DNA of 64,000 nt from Pseudocercospora fijiensis CIRAD86 (Eukaryota; Ascomycota; Dothideomycetes; Mycosphaerellales; Mycosphaerellaceae), in NCBI RefSeq assembly GCF_000340215.1, contig NW_006921539.1, forward strand, positions 498,471 to 562,470. The letters run 5' to 3'. The position numbers were made by a program, and so were the translations under genes. The notes beneath the pieces were generated by a model. It had not been told where the DNA came from. It was given only the letters and a program-made list of their open reading frames with translations, and searched no databases. Positions 22,483 to 35,587 of this stretch are shown here, in pieces (the stretch's first letter is position 1; the number at the start of each line of letters is the position of its first letter).

Positions 22483-23256
22483 ATATACGCTTCCTTTCTA
22501 AAGGCCGCGCCCTCGTAGCCGGTCTTTGTTCTAGTCTTAACCCCTATTGCTGCTAACTTAGTAGGTCTAATAAGCCGCTTAGTCCGCGCTAAATTAAATA
22601 CTTAACCACCTAATTATGTAACTATATTAAACCTTACCTTCTAACACAATGTCTAATTCTAACTGCGCTATCCCTATATATAATAAACTATAAAGTAATA
22701 TATATCTATAAGAATTAAGGGCCTTCGACTAATTATAATACGAGCGCGTCTTCCCTACTATAATAGGTAGACGTACGAGGTATTGTAGCCCTACCTCCGC
22801 TCTACGTAATGTCGTACCGAGTTCTTTGCGTCTACTCTTAAAAGACCTAGCAATGTCCGCTCCCGAGGGTTTGTCCGCTTCCGAGGGTTATTATTTACTA
22901 TCGTAGTTTTACTAGCCTAAATTAGTTAGGTTTGGTAGCCTTCAAGTATCAACTAACTATATCTTTTCAAAAAACTCAGTTCTTCTAGTTTCTATAGGTA
23001 AAGGCTATTATAAGTATAGTAGTAGAGGTTCGCCTCGCTTAAAGGGTCGGAAAGATCGAGGAGTAACCTATTGTCCGCAAGATCGACCCCGGCTAGCTTA
23101 GCTCTATAGTTTTGCCCTTAGTTAGTTAGTCTATTAGTCTACTTAATCTTTTAAGCGGCTTAAAGTTTTGACTTAGCCTTAAAGTTTTAATCAAAGTTTT
23201 AATTAAAGGTGCCTTAGGCTCGTAGTGTAGGTAAGGTTAATAATAGTAGCGACTAG
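22483..23256 (-). pseudogene. 3' part of outer element, displaced by the nested insertion
   Basis: By position this is the segment between the outer element's 3' LTR and the insertion point of the inner element. It contains the pyrimidine-rich CTTCCTTTCT at 22490-22499, a purine tract on the element's coding strand. No conserved domain is recognised. Assignment to the outer element is inferred from the nesting. Confidence 0.5.
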
Positions 23257-23540
23257 TATTAGCTAGTAACCGGCCCTATATACCTAGGCTGAGTTTTAAG
23301 CCTATATAAGAGGCCTCCTTCTGCATTGTAGATAGAGCACTAACCTCGTATAGTACATTGTTTACGTTACACTTCTATAATGCCTATATTGCAGGGCTCT
23401 AGTTATTAGCCTAAGCAACCGTCTTGTTATCCTATTATGCTAAATATAGCTGCCTATATTGCTATAGGTTATATTACCCTCGGTGGCCTATACTATTACT
23501 GCTAGTAGTAGTAGTAGTTTTAGTTTCCGTCCTTTATTAG
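23257..23540 (+). repeat. 5' LTR of inner element
   Basis: Begins TATTAGCTAGTAACCGG and ends near CGTCCTTTATTAG. It aligns end to end with 35304..35587 with about 16 differences by eye, all transitions. It contains TATATAAGAGGCC about 80 bp in, a plausible TATA element for the retrotransposon transcript. Confidence 0.88.
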
Positions 23541-24369
23541 AGCCGAAGGTAGGGCTATCTCTTTATATCTAACAGGTTCGGGTATGTTAAAGGTAGTCTC
23601 TAGGCACGAATAGCTATAACTAAAGCAAGGGCACGACAAGAGCCTACGATACGGACGATACCGAAGTATCTTAAGGGGCTATTACGATAAGTAGAGAAAC
23701 CTCTTAACGAGGGCATCGCTTTAACCCCGAAAAGCTGCAAACCCTTAGGACTATTACAGCTTAGGGCCTAGTCTATAGCTATAGCTAGCTTCTAAGGACT
23801 CGGCTCCGGGTCGAAGACCTATTTAGCACCGCTTGCTCGAGATAAGCCCCGCCTAAGGAGGAGATAGACTAATTACCTATCGGCCTTGCTTAGTTTGCTA
23901 AGACTATTAATTAATAGCAAATACGGATTGTAGGTCGGATAGCCGGGGAGTCCCCTATTAATCGGGTAGGGCGTCCCTAGATTCGTAGCCTCGCTTAGAT
24001 AGTGCTTAGCCTTCTACTAGAAAAAGAAGGCTACCGCCTCCCCCGCCTAGCTAAAGGAGATACGAGCTAGTTTCTAGGATCTAGGAGTAAATAGAGATTG
24101 TAGTCTCTCCCTCCGAGCGGCTTTTATCCAAAATCTACTAAACTAAGCTCCTAGAGGTAGTTAGGCGACCCCTAGGAGGCTAAATCCTAATGCTACCCTA
24201 GGGGTAACACTAGGAGAAACAGCCTAATATACTACTCTCTCGTATAGCAATATTATAACAAACCAAACAGACTAAAGTTACTAAAAACACATTTATATAG
24301 CATTCTATTTTAACTTTATATAGCATTCTATTTTAACTATTTTAACTATTTTATAATAATCGAATAAGC
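23541..24369 (+). other. Leader of the inner element
   Basis: About 830 bp between the 5' LTR and the first recognisable gag sequence. No domain can be recognised and the frames are broken. A CCTAGGGG palindrome lies at about 24,193-24,206. Confidence 0.4.
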
Positions 24370-27300
24370 TCTAGCTCTAGCGAAAACGAACATTAAGAAT
24401 TAGCGGAATCCTCTAAATCCGAAAACGCCCCTAATCCTATTAACGAAGAAATTAGGCGGCGACTAGTTAATATAAGTAAGCCTTCTACGCCTTCTACGCT
24501 AGAGGCGCTCTATACTATTCTTATAAAGATAATAGAGAAGCAAACTAAGCTTCTCCGTTAAAACAAGCGTCGCCCGCTAGAGCTAAGGAGCAGTATAAAT
24601 CCCCTATTCGAAGGGTAGAACGCTATAGCACATATAGAACGCTTTAAGGAAGGCTTAGTTAATTACGAGCTCGATAGAGAATCCGACTAGTACAAGATTC
24701 GGTCCTATACGAGGACTACCTCCTCTAAGCTTTACCGAACCCTTAAAACCCTAGTTAGCTACCTAGAAAAGGACGACAAGTCTAATTCTAACTAGGAGAC
24801 CTTTAAGATAGCCTTTATAAGGGAATATCGGGAGCGCGATAGCCGTCGCATTAAAGGCAGTCGTACGTAGCTCGAGTCCCTCTGCTTAGTAAGGCGCACT
24901 AAGGATAACGACCTAAAGGGGTATATCCGCGAGTTTGTCGAGTTAGCGGACGGCATCGAATAGAGTAACCTCGAAAACTCTTAGAGAACGAGGCTGCTCC
25001 TCTAGGGATTGCCGTAGCCTATAGCTTAGCGTATCTTCCGTCGCTATAAGCTTAGCGAGTCCGATCCTAAGAGTTTTAGGAAATACAAAGAGGTCCTAGT
25101 ATATATTAAGGCCGACATTAATAGCACCGCCGATGCGAGGAAGTTTATCTATAGCGAAGATAGGAATAACCTAGCGCAGGTTAGGAAAGACACTATAGGA
25201 AGCAAGGGACCTAAGTTCCTTCCTAAATCGCAAAGTAGTCCTAAGACCGTAACTCCTACTATTACTAAACACTCTTAGGACGTCGCGGACTTAGCTAAAT
25301 CCCTAGCCTAGCTAAACCTAAATACGAAAGCATTATAGCGAGTTAGGGAGGTTATTAATGCTACTATACTAGGCGATATACTACTAGTCTACTAGGTTTT
25401 AGATCCTAACTACCCTAAAGCCCCTTTAGTAGATGTCTACGCTATACGGAAGATCTATTCTAACTTAGATAGCAAGTGCTAGATGTGTAGCGGGTTTAAA
25501 TATGTCTAATCGTCCTACCCTATCTAGAAAGAGCTTCTTAAAAGGAAGCTTATTATATAAGTAAATAGCCGATTCTACTATATAGACACTAGCGATAAGA
25601 TTGATTTCGAGTAGAATCGGAGAGCCCCGAAGCTACCTTAGCTAAAGACCCTTCTAGAAAAGAAGTATAGCGGCAAGATCGAGTTTAAGGATACTAGGAA
25701 TAGTACCCTCGCCGCTATTGCTAAACGAGAAACTTAGAAGGTTAGGGCAAAATAGGTTAAGGAGCGGAGTAGTAATAGTACTACTAAGCCTATTAAGGTC
25801 AACTTTGTTTCTTAGGATCCGGACGCAGTTACTAATGTTTACGCGGTTACTAAGAATAGTATAGATGTCTACGCTGCTATACGGTCTTAGACCTAGTCCT
25901 AAAACAAGGGTAAGAGCCCTTAGAATCCTATACGCCCTAGTACGGCGGCCCCTACTAGGGTACTAAAGAATAAGGCGGCCGATAAGGCTAAACAATAACG
26001 AGAATTAACCGCTAAAACTAAGACTCTCTAGATAGCTATAGACCGCGCTACCCGATCTAGCACCGTACCTATTACCGCACCTAGTACCCTACTTATAGAA
26101 AGCCTAGTCGTCCTAGAGACTCTAGAGGTCGATATAGAGGATGTTACTACCGACATTAGTAGTACCCTAGGTCTAGCTAACCTACCGGCCTACAAGCGAA
26201 AGTTATCCGATCTAAAGAGCTTTCGCTTCGATAGGTATATAAAAAAGTATAGTACTAGCCTAGCTAACTCCTTAGACACAAAGGTAAACGCTCTCTTCTA
26301 GGCTTTATAGTTCCTAGACCTTAAGTCTAATGTATCTATAGGAGAGCTGCTAGTATACGGTTTACCTACTAACCTGTTCTAGAGCCGAATCCCTAACGAT
26401 ACTACCTTTATAAAAGACCTCGCTACCTTCCGAAGAAAATAGGGACGAGAAGATTATATCGACGTCTCTTCTCTATAGTTCCTTCCTAAATTTTTAGGTG
26501 CCTAAGAGTTAGTAGAAGGCGAATTAGTAACCTACGAGAGCTAGGAGACTATCGATAATGCTAACGAAGAGGGGATTAAGGAGATAGGCCGAGGGGATAG
26601 TAATAATGCCGACCCTACTCTAGTTTTAGTTTCTATTAAGGCTATCCGATTTACTAGCTAATAAATCGGTCGAGTAGGACCTCCTCGACCTAAAGAACTT
26701 TACTCTATCCCTAATAATATAGACCTTTCCGCAGTTACCCGTTCCTTCGCCGTCGTCCCTACTATCTATATTTAGGTTACTATCGGGAGCTATAGTTAAC
26801 AGATACTAGTAATGCTTAATAATGGTTTAGAGTTACTTATTATAAGTAAGCGCTAGGCTAAACAGCTTAGACTACTAATAAATAGAGACATTTCCCTTAG
26901 TATATAGGGAGTAAATAGGGAGGTTACGCTAGTAGGTACCTACTACAATATTATAGTAGACGCTTTCGGCATATGCTTTTCCTTTACCTTCTAGATTGCC
27001 GCCGACCTAAACACGCTAATCATTCTAGGTCGGCTATAGTCTCGTATAACTCGTAGTATCTAGCGCAACTGCGACAATAGCTCCTAGGAGGGAACTATCG
27101 CTAACTAGAAGGATAACCGAGTCGTATTTACTAGTTATGTCGGCAACACTAGCTACAAGTCCTACGAGGATATCCTTGCTGCTTCTAGACGGTCTTCGGG
27201 AAACGCTACGGCGCGGTTATAAGACCGGCAATCTGCGCTATAAGTTAGTATAGCTTAAATAGGTCATTTCTAGAAGTGCGCCGCTCCGTACGTTAAGGCA

Positions 27301-30300
27301 AGTTTCTAGGTTCTATACTAAGAAGACGAATGCTCGAAGCGATAGCGAGCATAACATAACGACTACCTAATATACGAGTTAAGGTAATAATGCTATCGCA
27401 AGTATTACTACCGGACGCGGGTCTACCCGAACTAACTAATTAGAGCGCGAGTCTAATACTACCCTAGGGGTATTATTACGAATCTAACGTTTTCGCCGGC
27501 GTTATAAATTAGGACTACTAGCTATACACCTATCGACTTAAGGAAACTTCTAAAGAAGTTTACGCGCTGTTTTGTTACGCTAATCTCTAAGCCTAGCGAT
27601 AAAGAGAGCGAGCTCGGGTTCGACAATCGATTAGTATATATACCCTATATAAGAGGGTAGCTAACAAGATTAAGCCTATAAAGGGTAGCGTATACATTAC
27701 CGATAGGTCTAATCCTAGCGGGAATCCTAACTAGCGACAAAAGTGCCTTAATTAGGAGGCGACACTACTACCTAGGGATAGTCCGTACGATTAGAAGTAT
27801 ATTACTAAAAAGTTTTCTACTATCCCTAGGGGGTTAAGGCTAATAGAGGAGAGGCTTACGAAAATCAAACCTAGCATCGAGCTTTCGGATCGTAAACTAG
27901 ATTTGCTATACGAGCTTCTATACAATCGCAAGGCCGTATTAGCATATAACTTTACTTACCTAGGCAGAATAAATCCGGAGGTTGCCCCTCCGCAAAAGAT
28001 CCGAACGATCGAGTATAAGCCTTAGGCCTACCTAGGTTTTAAGCTAAACCTAAGCCTACGAGGTATAGTTAAGGACATAATACGACAGCGTATAAAGGCT
28101 AGTACCTTAGAACCTTCCTATACCTCGTATCGCAATCTATACTTCCTAGTTTAAAAGAAGACAGCTCCTAGGGAACTAAAGAAGTACCGTCTAATTAACG
28201 CTATACAAAAGTTTAACGCAGTTACGATTAGAGATGCTAACCTTCCTCCGGAGACTAATAGGTTCTCGGAAGCTTTTACTAACTATATTATAGCCTTACT
28301 AGTTAATATTTTCTCGGGCTACGACTAGATCCCTCTCTATCCTAATAGCCGCGACCTTACTAGTTTCGAGATACCTCTTAGGCTATATAGACAAACTACC
28401 CTTCCCTAAGGGGCAACCAACTCCGTAGCCTAGTTCGTTCGCATTATAAACTAAGTCCTCGCGGCCTATATCTCCTATATAGCGATGCCTTTCCTCGACG
28501 ATATCGGCATTAAGGGCCCTAAAACCAGGTACGACAATAAAGAAGTAGAGCCTAGCATCCGTAGGTTCTTTCTCGAATATATTTAGAACCTCGATAGTAT
28601 CCTCTACGACCTAGAGCGAGCTAACCTAACGGTGTATAGGGAGAAGCTTTAGCTCCTATGTAAACGAATAAACATTGTCGGGTTTGTAACTAATAAGAAC
28701 GGCCGCTATCCTAATAATATACGGGTTCTAAAGATAGTGTCCTAGCCGGATCCTACCTATTAGAAGGATGTCCGAACCTAGCTTAGAGTAGTCTCCTACT
28801 TCCGTATCTAGGTCGAGAACTTTGCATTAGTATACAAGCCCTTATACGCCTTGCTTAAGAAGGATACTGAATTCGAATAGACCTCCGTTTACTAAGCGGC
28901 TAAGGACACAGTAACTAAGGCGCTCGTTAGCGTACCTGTACTAATATCTATTAACTACTTAGAGGGTACGGGTTTAATAATTGTTGCTATCGACTCGAGC
29001 GGGGAAGGCTATAGCGAGATACTAATGCAGTATAACTATAAGGAGCTATCCTTGCGTTATCCTATTAGGTACGACTCCGGACTATAGAAACCAATCGAGG
29101 CCCGGTACGATGCTAGCAAGCGAGAGTGCTTTAGAGTCTATAAGGCTCTAAAGAAGTTCCGACTATAGCTCTTTAGTATATTCTTTCGTCTAGAAATCGA
29201 TGCTTAGACGCTAGTCTATTAGCTTAACCGTATAGCCTCCGACCTACTAAACTCTATAATAGCTCGGTAGGTTGCCTAGATCTATTTGTTTAACTTCGAC
29301 GTCTTCTACGTTTCTAGTAAGAAGTATACTAGACCGGATAGCCTTTCTAGAAGGCCCGCTATAGAAGAGGACATTGCCGAGATAATAGAAGAAGAGGATA
29401 TCGATGCGGTAATTAACCGCACTTTCTTCGCTACCTTCTATATTAATGCTATACTAGCGATTACTAGGCCTACTACCGACGACTAACCTAGCGACTAACC
29501 TAGTAACTAGCCCGACGAGAGCCCTACTGCTAACGATAACGACTAGGCTAAACCTAAGGCGGATAAACTAGAGAGGGATAATATCCTTAATAGGGTCTAC
29601 TCCGACGACTCCTATTATATCGCCTACTTCCTAACCTATACAAAGAAAGCGCCTAGCCTATTAAAGAGTTAATACTGTCGGGTTATTCGCTATTCTCGAC
29701 GATTCCTAGTTAAAGATCGGATCCTTTAGCGATAAGCGATAGTTAATGCACCTCTCTAGCGTATTATTAACGACCTAGTAGCCCGATAAGAGATCCTTCG
29801 TTCCGTTTACGATAAGCTCGGCTACTAAGCGGCGGAGGGCACCTTCGATATCCTTCGTCGGCGCTACTAGTAGGACGGCGTATAGGCTAATATCTCCCGC
29901 TACTATAAGAGCTGTCCTAAGTGCAATTTTAGGAATAGCTACCGACGTCTAGGAGAGCTACGTATTCCTATAGCCTAATTAGTCGGGGAGCGATAGTACG
30001 GCGATAGTGTCTATCTTAGCCGTAATAATAGCTTGTATATTATTCGAGAGGGTCTTTCTCGATAGCTAGAGGCCTATTATTTCTATAAGGGCTGCGGCGC
30101 TATTAATGCTCGTAACATAGCTATCTTCCTATTTAAAGATCTGTTTTGCCGCTAGGGAATACCTTACGAGATTATCTTAGACAACGCTACGAACAATATA
30201 GCTAAAGAAGTTTAAGCGCTGCTTGTTTCGTATAGGGCGAAAAACGTTCGCATCTCCCTATACTATCCCTAGTCGAATGCTATTATTAAGCGTAGCTATC

Positions 30301-31203
30301 GGTCTTTAATTAATGCCCTATCTAAGATAACTAATAGAGGGGATAGGTCCGTTCCTATCTCTACCCGCGTTCTAGCCCTTCTCTAGGCGGATCGAACTAC
30401 TATTATCGATACGACTAGGCTTACGCTAGTAGAGCTTATAATTAGGAGGGACGCTGTTCTTCCTATTAAGTTGTCCTATCGCACGTATAGCGTTTACGAT
30501 TAGGGGTCTATTCGTACTAGGGCAGACCTCCTTGCCTTACGCGCTAAGGCTCTTAAGGATATAACTACTACTTCTTAGGAGGGACTTGCTCGACAACGTC
30601 GCCTTTATAAGGAGGCTAAGCAGTATTTCGACGACTATAATGCTATTAACTAGGAGCCTCTAAAGGTTAGCGATATAGTCCTCCTATACCGGTCGGAGCT
30701 AGAATATAGTTACTCCTATAAGCTAGCCTTTAAATAGAAAGGGCCTTATAGAGTATAGGAGGTCCTTTACGATAGTTCTACGTACCGACTTTAGGAACTT
30801 AATAGTGCTACCTTAAAGCACTCGTACCCCCGGGCTAACCTAAAGAAGGTCGTCGAGTTAAGAGAGCCTACCCGTCCTCCCTCGACCGAAGAGGAAGTTA
30901 ATGCCTCTATAGACCCTCTACCGACCTTAGATACCTATCGAGAGGAGGATCCTACCGCGATTATAGATCCTATTCTACCCGATAACTATACGCATCCCTA
31001 GATATATCTTAGTAAGCTATTAGGAATAACTTATAAATAAAGGGAGGGTTATATACGTATTAATTGCGCGTAGAGCATTTCCGATATTGATTCCGATAGT
31101 AAACTAGACTTCTAGCTATCTAACTCTAACTCCGAGGAGGAGCTCGACTAGTCTAGCGACGAAGACCGCCTAGAATTATAGCTAGATCCCGAGACTAAAT
31201 AAT
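24370..31203 (+). pseudogene. RIP-inactivated Gypsy gag-pol of the inner element
   Basis: A degraded polyprotein frame. A gag-like region (about 24.4-26.2 kb) contains AHIERFKEGLVNYELDRESD-type sequence. Reverse transcriptase (about 27.85-28.75 kb) has KKYRLINAIQKFNAV and the catalytic FLDDIGIKGP, a variant of YLDD. RNase H (about 28.97-29.36 kb) has RYDASKRECF and the DSLSRRP end. Integrase (about 29.9-30.5 kb) has the IILDNATNN and YYP.SNAIIKR motifs. An acidic tail runs to a stop at 31201-31203. Stops are almost all TAG and sit where Gln or Trp is expected. The only long open piece is 29286..29486, within RNase H. The element cannot make protein. Confidence 0.85.
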
Positions 31204-32353
31204 TGCTTGCTCTTCCTTACCTCTATCTACCTCTACTACGTTACTTCCTTGCTCTTATTAATCGTTCTCCGCGCCGTTAATATAGTACCGCCCTATACCT
31301 TTAGTCCTTACCTATTATCTGTTCCTACTAATATTTATGCTCTCGTTTATTGCTTTTGGTTTATCTTATTGTTATCCTTTGCTTTGCCTTTGCTTTCGAT
31401 TAATATTGCTATAACTTTATTCCCTTGCTCTTGTTTTTCCTTAGATAGAACTGTACGAGGCGTGTTTTCCTAATAATACCCCGGGGGTAGCATTAGAAAG
31501 ATAGCCGAACCTAACCCTCTATCCTCTAGGACTACTTCCCTCTAGCTTCCTAGACTCTAGCGACTACCCTTAGATGTTACCTATAACAAGATACCCTACT
31601 AGAGGATGTTCCTGCCCTAATTAGTACTAGTTACGTAGGATACTAAGAAAGGGAGGATCCCTCTCCCTTCCTAGCTCTTAGATAGATATAGCAACCTAGG
31701 CCGATAGCCTCTAAGAATAGGGACCTTAGGCTATTAAGCTTAGCGTTTAGAAGAAGGAAGAAGGTAAACGTACAGACTACCTTTACGTACTTACTAATAT
31801 AAAAGGTAATACTATATCTATAACGGTAGTACTATAGGCTAACGTATCGACGAATTAGCTGCGCTAGGCCTAGGCGGCTTGCTCCTTATTACCGAGTATC
31901 TCTAGAGAAAAGCTAATACTACCCCGGGGGTATTATTAGTCCCGCTAGCTTTACTACTATAGATTTCTGCTAAGGACTCGAACTAACTAGTCACATTTCG
32001 AGTACGCGAGAATCTACGATAGCTAAAGGTTAACAAAGGCGCGTAGTCGCTACTAGCAATTAGCTAGATCGATTATTAAACTTTAGCCTACTCTAATAAT
32101 AAAGAGGTCTCGTATATAGCTTCACTTTTATATATAGCCGTTATCCGTTTGCTTTACTAGCGCGGAATATACGGACTACGTTACCTTCGCACTATATTTA
32201 AAGCGAGCTTCCTAAGCTCCTTCTTCTACTCGATTACTAACTAACTCGCTACCGCCTAACTACCCCCCTTCTATCCGAACCCTTTAATTATTATTGTTAA
32301 GCAACGAACACACTTGCAAACTCGTTTACAACCTACTTCCGCTTCGGTCGACT
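31204..32353 (+). other. Spacer between the two coding blocks of the inner element
   Basis: About 1.15 kb without recognisable coding sequence. The first part (31,207-31,440) is pyrimidine-rich and less depleted of TG and CA than its surroundings. Palindromes of the type TACCCCGGGGGTA occur at about 31,477 and 31,925. Confidence 0.45.
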
Positions 32354-35104
32354 ATGTCTTCTAGCGCCCCGAATCCGCTAGGCGCTAGTAGTAGCAACGA
32401 CCTACCTGCCCCTATTAACCTAAGCCTAGCCGCCCTAGTTCCGATCGAAGCCCTATCCGATAGCGCCTTAGCTACTACAACTAGCCTCGAGCACTGCTTC
32501 TAGATTATTACCGCCCTTAAAGACCCTTAAGAGAAGATCTAGAACGCTCGTATCCTACTACGCGTTATTAATAGGAATATTAAGAAGGCTGCTATCTTAG
32601 TTGCGTACGGTATAAACAACTTGCGTTAGTCTATCAGTAAGCGTATCTTTAAGCGCGAGGTTCTTAACGATATAGATATCGAATAAGCCTTTCCTATCGT
32701 CTATAGCCTCGAGATAGCCGGTACCTAGATTCGTTTGCGCTTTAAGACCCTCGACTAGGCCTTCGAACATTAGGGAGGACTAAGCAGTCTTCTAAAGAGC
32801 TTTATTAACTTCGCCTACGGTAGATAAGAGCGTACTAAGCAGGTCTCTTCGTTCGTTAATAAGTACAAGGTCCGTCGTTAAGGCGCCGAATACCTTTCCC
32901 GTACTATAATCTATCGCGTATCTACCGCTAGCAAGAAGGTAGGCAAGCAGTTACTTAACTTGTCCTTTGCGCTTAACGACTTTACGATAGCCTACTAGAA
33001 GAAGTACTACGATGCGATTGTCTAGGTCGATCTTAACGTATAGACAACTAAGGATCTACTAAAAGAGAAGGGCTATCGTATTAATAGTATAGGCTTTATT
33101 ATTAAGGGTTAAGAGGCTCCTATCGTTAATGTCCTTAAACGTAAGGCTCTTCGCCTAGAGACCGAGGCCGATACAGCTACTAGTCTTGCGCTCGCTATAG
33201 AAATATAGGCTAAGGATCGTCGCTCGACCTGTAACCGTAAGGTCCCTTAAGAAGTTTAAGACGAGCGCGCTAAGGCCGAAGCAGCGCGCAAGAAGGCATT
33301 GTATACTCGCTAGGCTCTCCGCAAGGCTACTAAGAAGTATAGCACTCCTTCTAGTACCGACTATAGTACTAACTATAGTACTAACTATAGTAACTCGGAT
33401 ATTAATATACTAGATATACCGCTAGAAGATGTCTCCTCCGAAGGCTCCTTTAGCGAGTGTAGAGATAGAGGCCTCTCGCCTATCCTATTAACTAAGAACA
33501 TCTATAGTTCTTATAAGGGCGACTCTATTGCGCACCTTATTACTAATATCGATATAGTTCCTAAAGCCGATATAGGCAAAGCTCCTGCCGCTCTATCTAT
33601 CTATTAATAGCTCGACGACCTTAGTAAGCCAGGTAAGGAGCGGTTTACTATATATACTAACTATATTAAGAAGGCCGCTAAGGTCTATAGTCTTTACGCT
33701 AGTACTAAGACGAGTGTCCTCGTCGGTCGCCTATTAAAGATTAGTCGCGAGGTTGCTAATTAGGATACCTTTACTGCCCTTAAGACTAGTTATACTAACT
33801 AGTTTCCTAGACGCCCTACTACCGCCCCGACCTCCCTAGGACTCTACGCATTCAACCCTACTAGCACTGTTACTCGCGATCTTACGCTAACTAAGCGTCG
33901 GTATAAGTTAGTTGCTAGCATTCTCGGCTAAGGCACTTCCTTCGACCGCTTTCGTTAGACTAGTAATGCTATCTTCCCTCGAGTCTTCGGTTAGATATAG
34001 TCGCCTCGTAGAGCGTACCTTCCTCTTATCGTCGACCTAATATAGGAGGAGTTTCGTATATTCTTTTAGTATATGCGTAAACTGCCTAAGTCTAAGTAGG
34101 AAGGCCGCAATGCCCTTTAGACCTATAGAGTAAGCAACTAAATCGTCCGTTAGTATCCCGCCTTGTAGCTCTTAGCCGTTGCCCTTCGACCTAATTACGT
34201 ATACGAGCTTATCTCCGTCTCTAAGCCTGCTAAGTACTTTAAGGTAGGTAATAGCGGTTATAAGAACTGCCCTACTAAGGAGACTTCTCGTCTCGGACAA
34301 GATATAGTTAAACTCGTAGCTAGTAAGGGTGCTAGCTATCTGCGCATTAAGGTTTCTCTTATATCTAAAGATAAGACCGCCTATTTAACTATTATCGAGG
34401 GTATGTACGAACTAGAGGTCTTCGAGAACTAGGTTGAGAAGCTTAATGCCCGTAGCCTAGTTCTACTAAACAAGATTAGTAAGCTTACTAATAAGCACCT
34501 TACTAACGACGACCTCGGCTATATATTCGATAGTTAGCCTAACGAAGGCGAGGCAGCTTAGTAGATCCTTAACCCTCTAAAGGAATGCGAAGTCTCTATT
34601 TAGATACTATACCTTCCGTATAGCGATCTAAAGCCCGAGAGCGACCGCATATTAATCGACCTAGGCTACTCTCGTATTATCGACGGTACTAAGATTAAGG
34701 GCTACGACAACTTAACCGTCGCTAAGGTTGCTAAGGCGTACCGCAATCTAACCGCCCTTCTAGGTTCTAATACCTTCGTACCGTTCGCCTTCCCTACCGC
34801 TATCTTAGTCGAAGGCCTTAGTTGTATTTCCGATGCCCTAGTCGGTAGAATTCCTTAGTTAAGTTACGTTGTTTAGAACGAAGTTAAACAAATCCTCTAG
34901 TTTAGTAAAGAGGAGCTTAAGGACTATCTACGCGAATAGGAGAAGGCTATATAGGACAAGGCTACTAATCTCCTCGTTAATAAAGCTCGCTTCGAGGCAG
35001 AGTACTTTAGTACTAACAGCTTTAATACCTGCGGAGGAGTTTAGGACAGTCGACTAGCTAATAAGGTTATTACTAGTAAGGATTACGGTGCATTAAAGCA
35101 GTAG
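32354..35104 (+). pseudogene. Second long frame of the inner element, unrecognised protein, RIP-mutated
   Basis: Starting at MSSSAPNPLGASSSND, one frame continues without any net frameshift for 916 codons to a TAG at 35102..35104. It is interrupted by roughly 45 stops, nearly all TAG or TAA at places where Gln or Trp would fit. Sequence between stops is of normal protein composition with a basic, lysine-rich middle and Ser/Tyr repeats (STDYSTNYSTNYSNSD). I recognise no reverse transcriptase, integrase, protease or zinc-knuckle motif, no signal peptide and no membrane segment, so it does not look like an envelope gene. It lies between gag-pol and the polypurine tract of the same element. It may be an accessory gene of the element or a captured gene. 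Confidence 0.6.
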
Positions 35105-35288
35105 TAAGTTAGCGTAGTAGATTAGATACTTAAGAAGTTGTTTTTGCATATTAATAGAATCTAGGAACAATGCTACCCCGGGGGTATTATTACGGAGTCT
35201 CTGAAAGATAGCCTTAGCTAAGATGCCTAAGGTTACTATATAACTGTTTGTTTTAAGCGCACAATATAAAGCGTGTCTAGTTAGATAC

Positions 35289-35303
35289 GAAGAAAGAAAG
35301 GGA
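35289..35303 (+). other. Polypurine tract of inner element
   Basis: GAAGAAAGAAAGGGA immediately precedes the right LTR. This is the expected primer site for plus-strand DNA synthesis and supports the plus orientation and the right boundary of the element. Confidence 0.75.
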
Positions 35304-35587
35304 TATTAGCTAGTAACCGGCTCTATATACCTAGGCTAAGTTTTAAGCCTATATAAGAGGCCTCCTTCTATATTGTAGATAGAGTACTAACCTCGTATAG
35401 CACATTGTTTACGTTATACTTCTACAATGCCTATGTTGTAGGGCTCTAGTTATTAGCCTAAGCAACCGTCTTGTTATCCTATTATACTAAATATAGCTGC
35501 CTATATTGCTATAGGTTATGTTACCCTCGGTAGCCTATACTATTACTGCTAGTAGTAGTAGTGGTTTTGGTTTCCGTCCTTTACTAG
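35304..35587 (+). repeat. 3' LTR of inner element
   Basis: Second copy of the 284-bp repeat at 23257..23540. All differences between the copies that I can see are C/T or G/A, as RIP would produce. Confidence 0.88.

Larger units (their letters stand above)
23257..35587 (+). mobile_element. Inner 12.3-kb LTR retrotransposon, plus strand, gag-pol plus an extra frame
   Basis: LTRs of about 284 bp lie at 23257..23540 and 35304..35587. A polypurine tract (GAAGAAAGAAAGGGA, 35289..35303) abuts the right LTR, which fixes the plus orientation and shows that everything up to 35.3 kb belongs to the unit. Inside are a gag-pol remnant (about 24.37-31.2 kb) and a second long frame (32354..35104). The total length is well above the usual 5-8 kb of fungal Gypsy elements. 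A possible target duplication ACTAG at 23252..23256 and 35583..35587 needs the LTR to end at CCTTT and is uncertain. Confidence 0.8.

Noticed and set aside
32354..35104. Envelope gene of an endogenous-retrovirus-like element
   Set aside because: No signal peptide, transmembrane segment, furin-like site or Cys pattern is visible between the stops; the sequence is basic and soluble in character.
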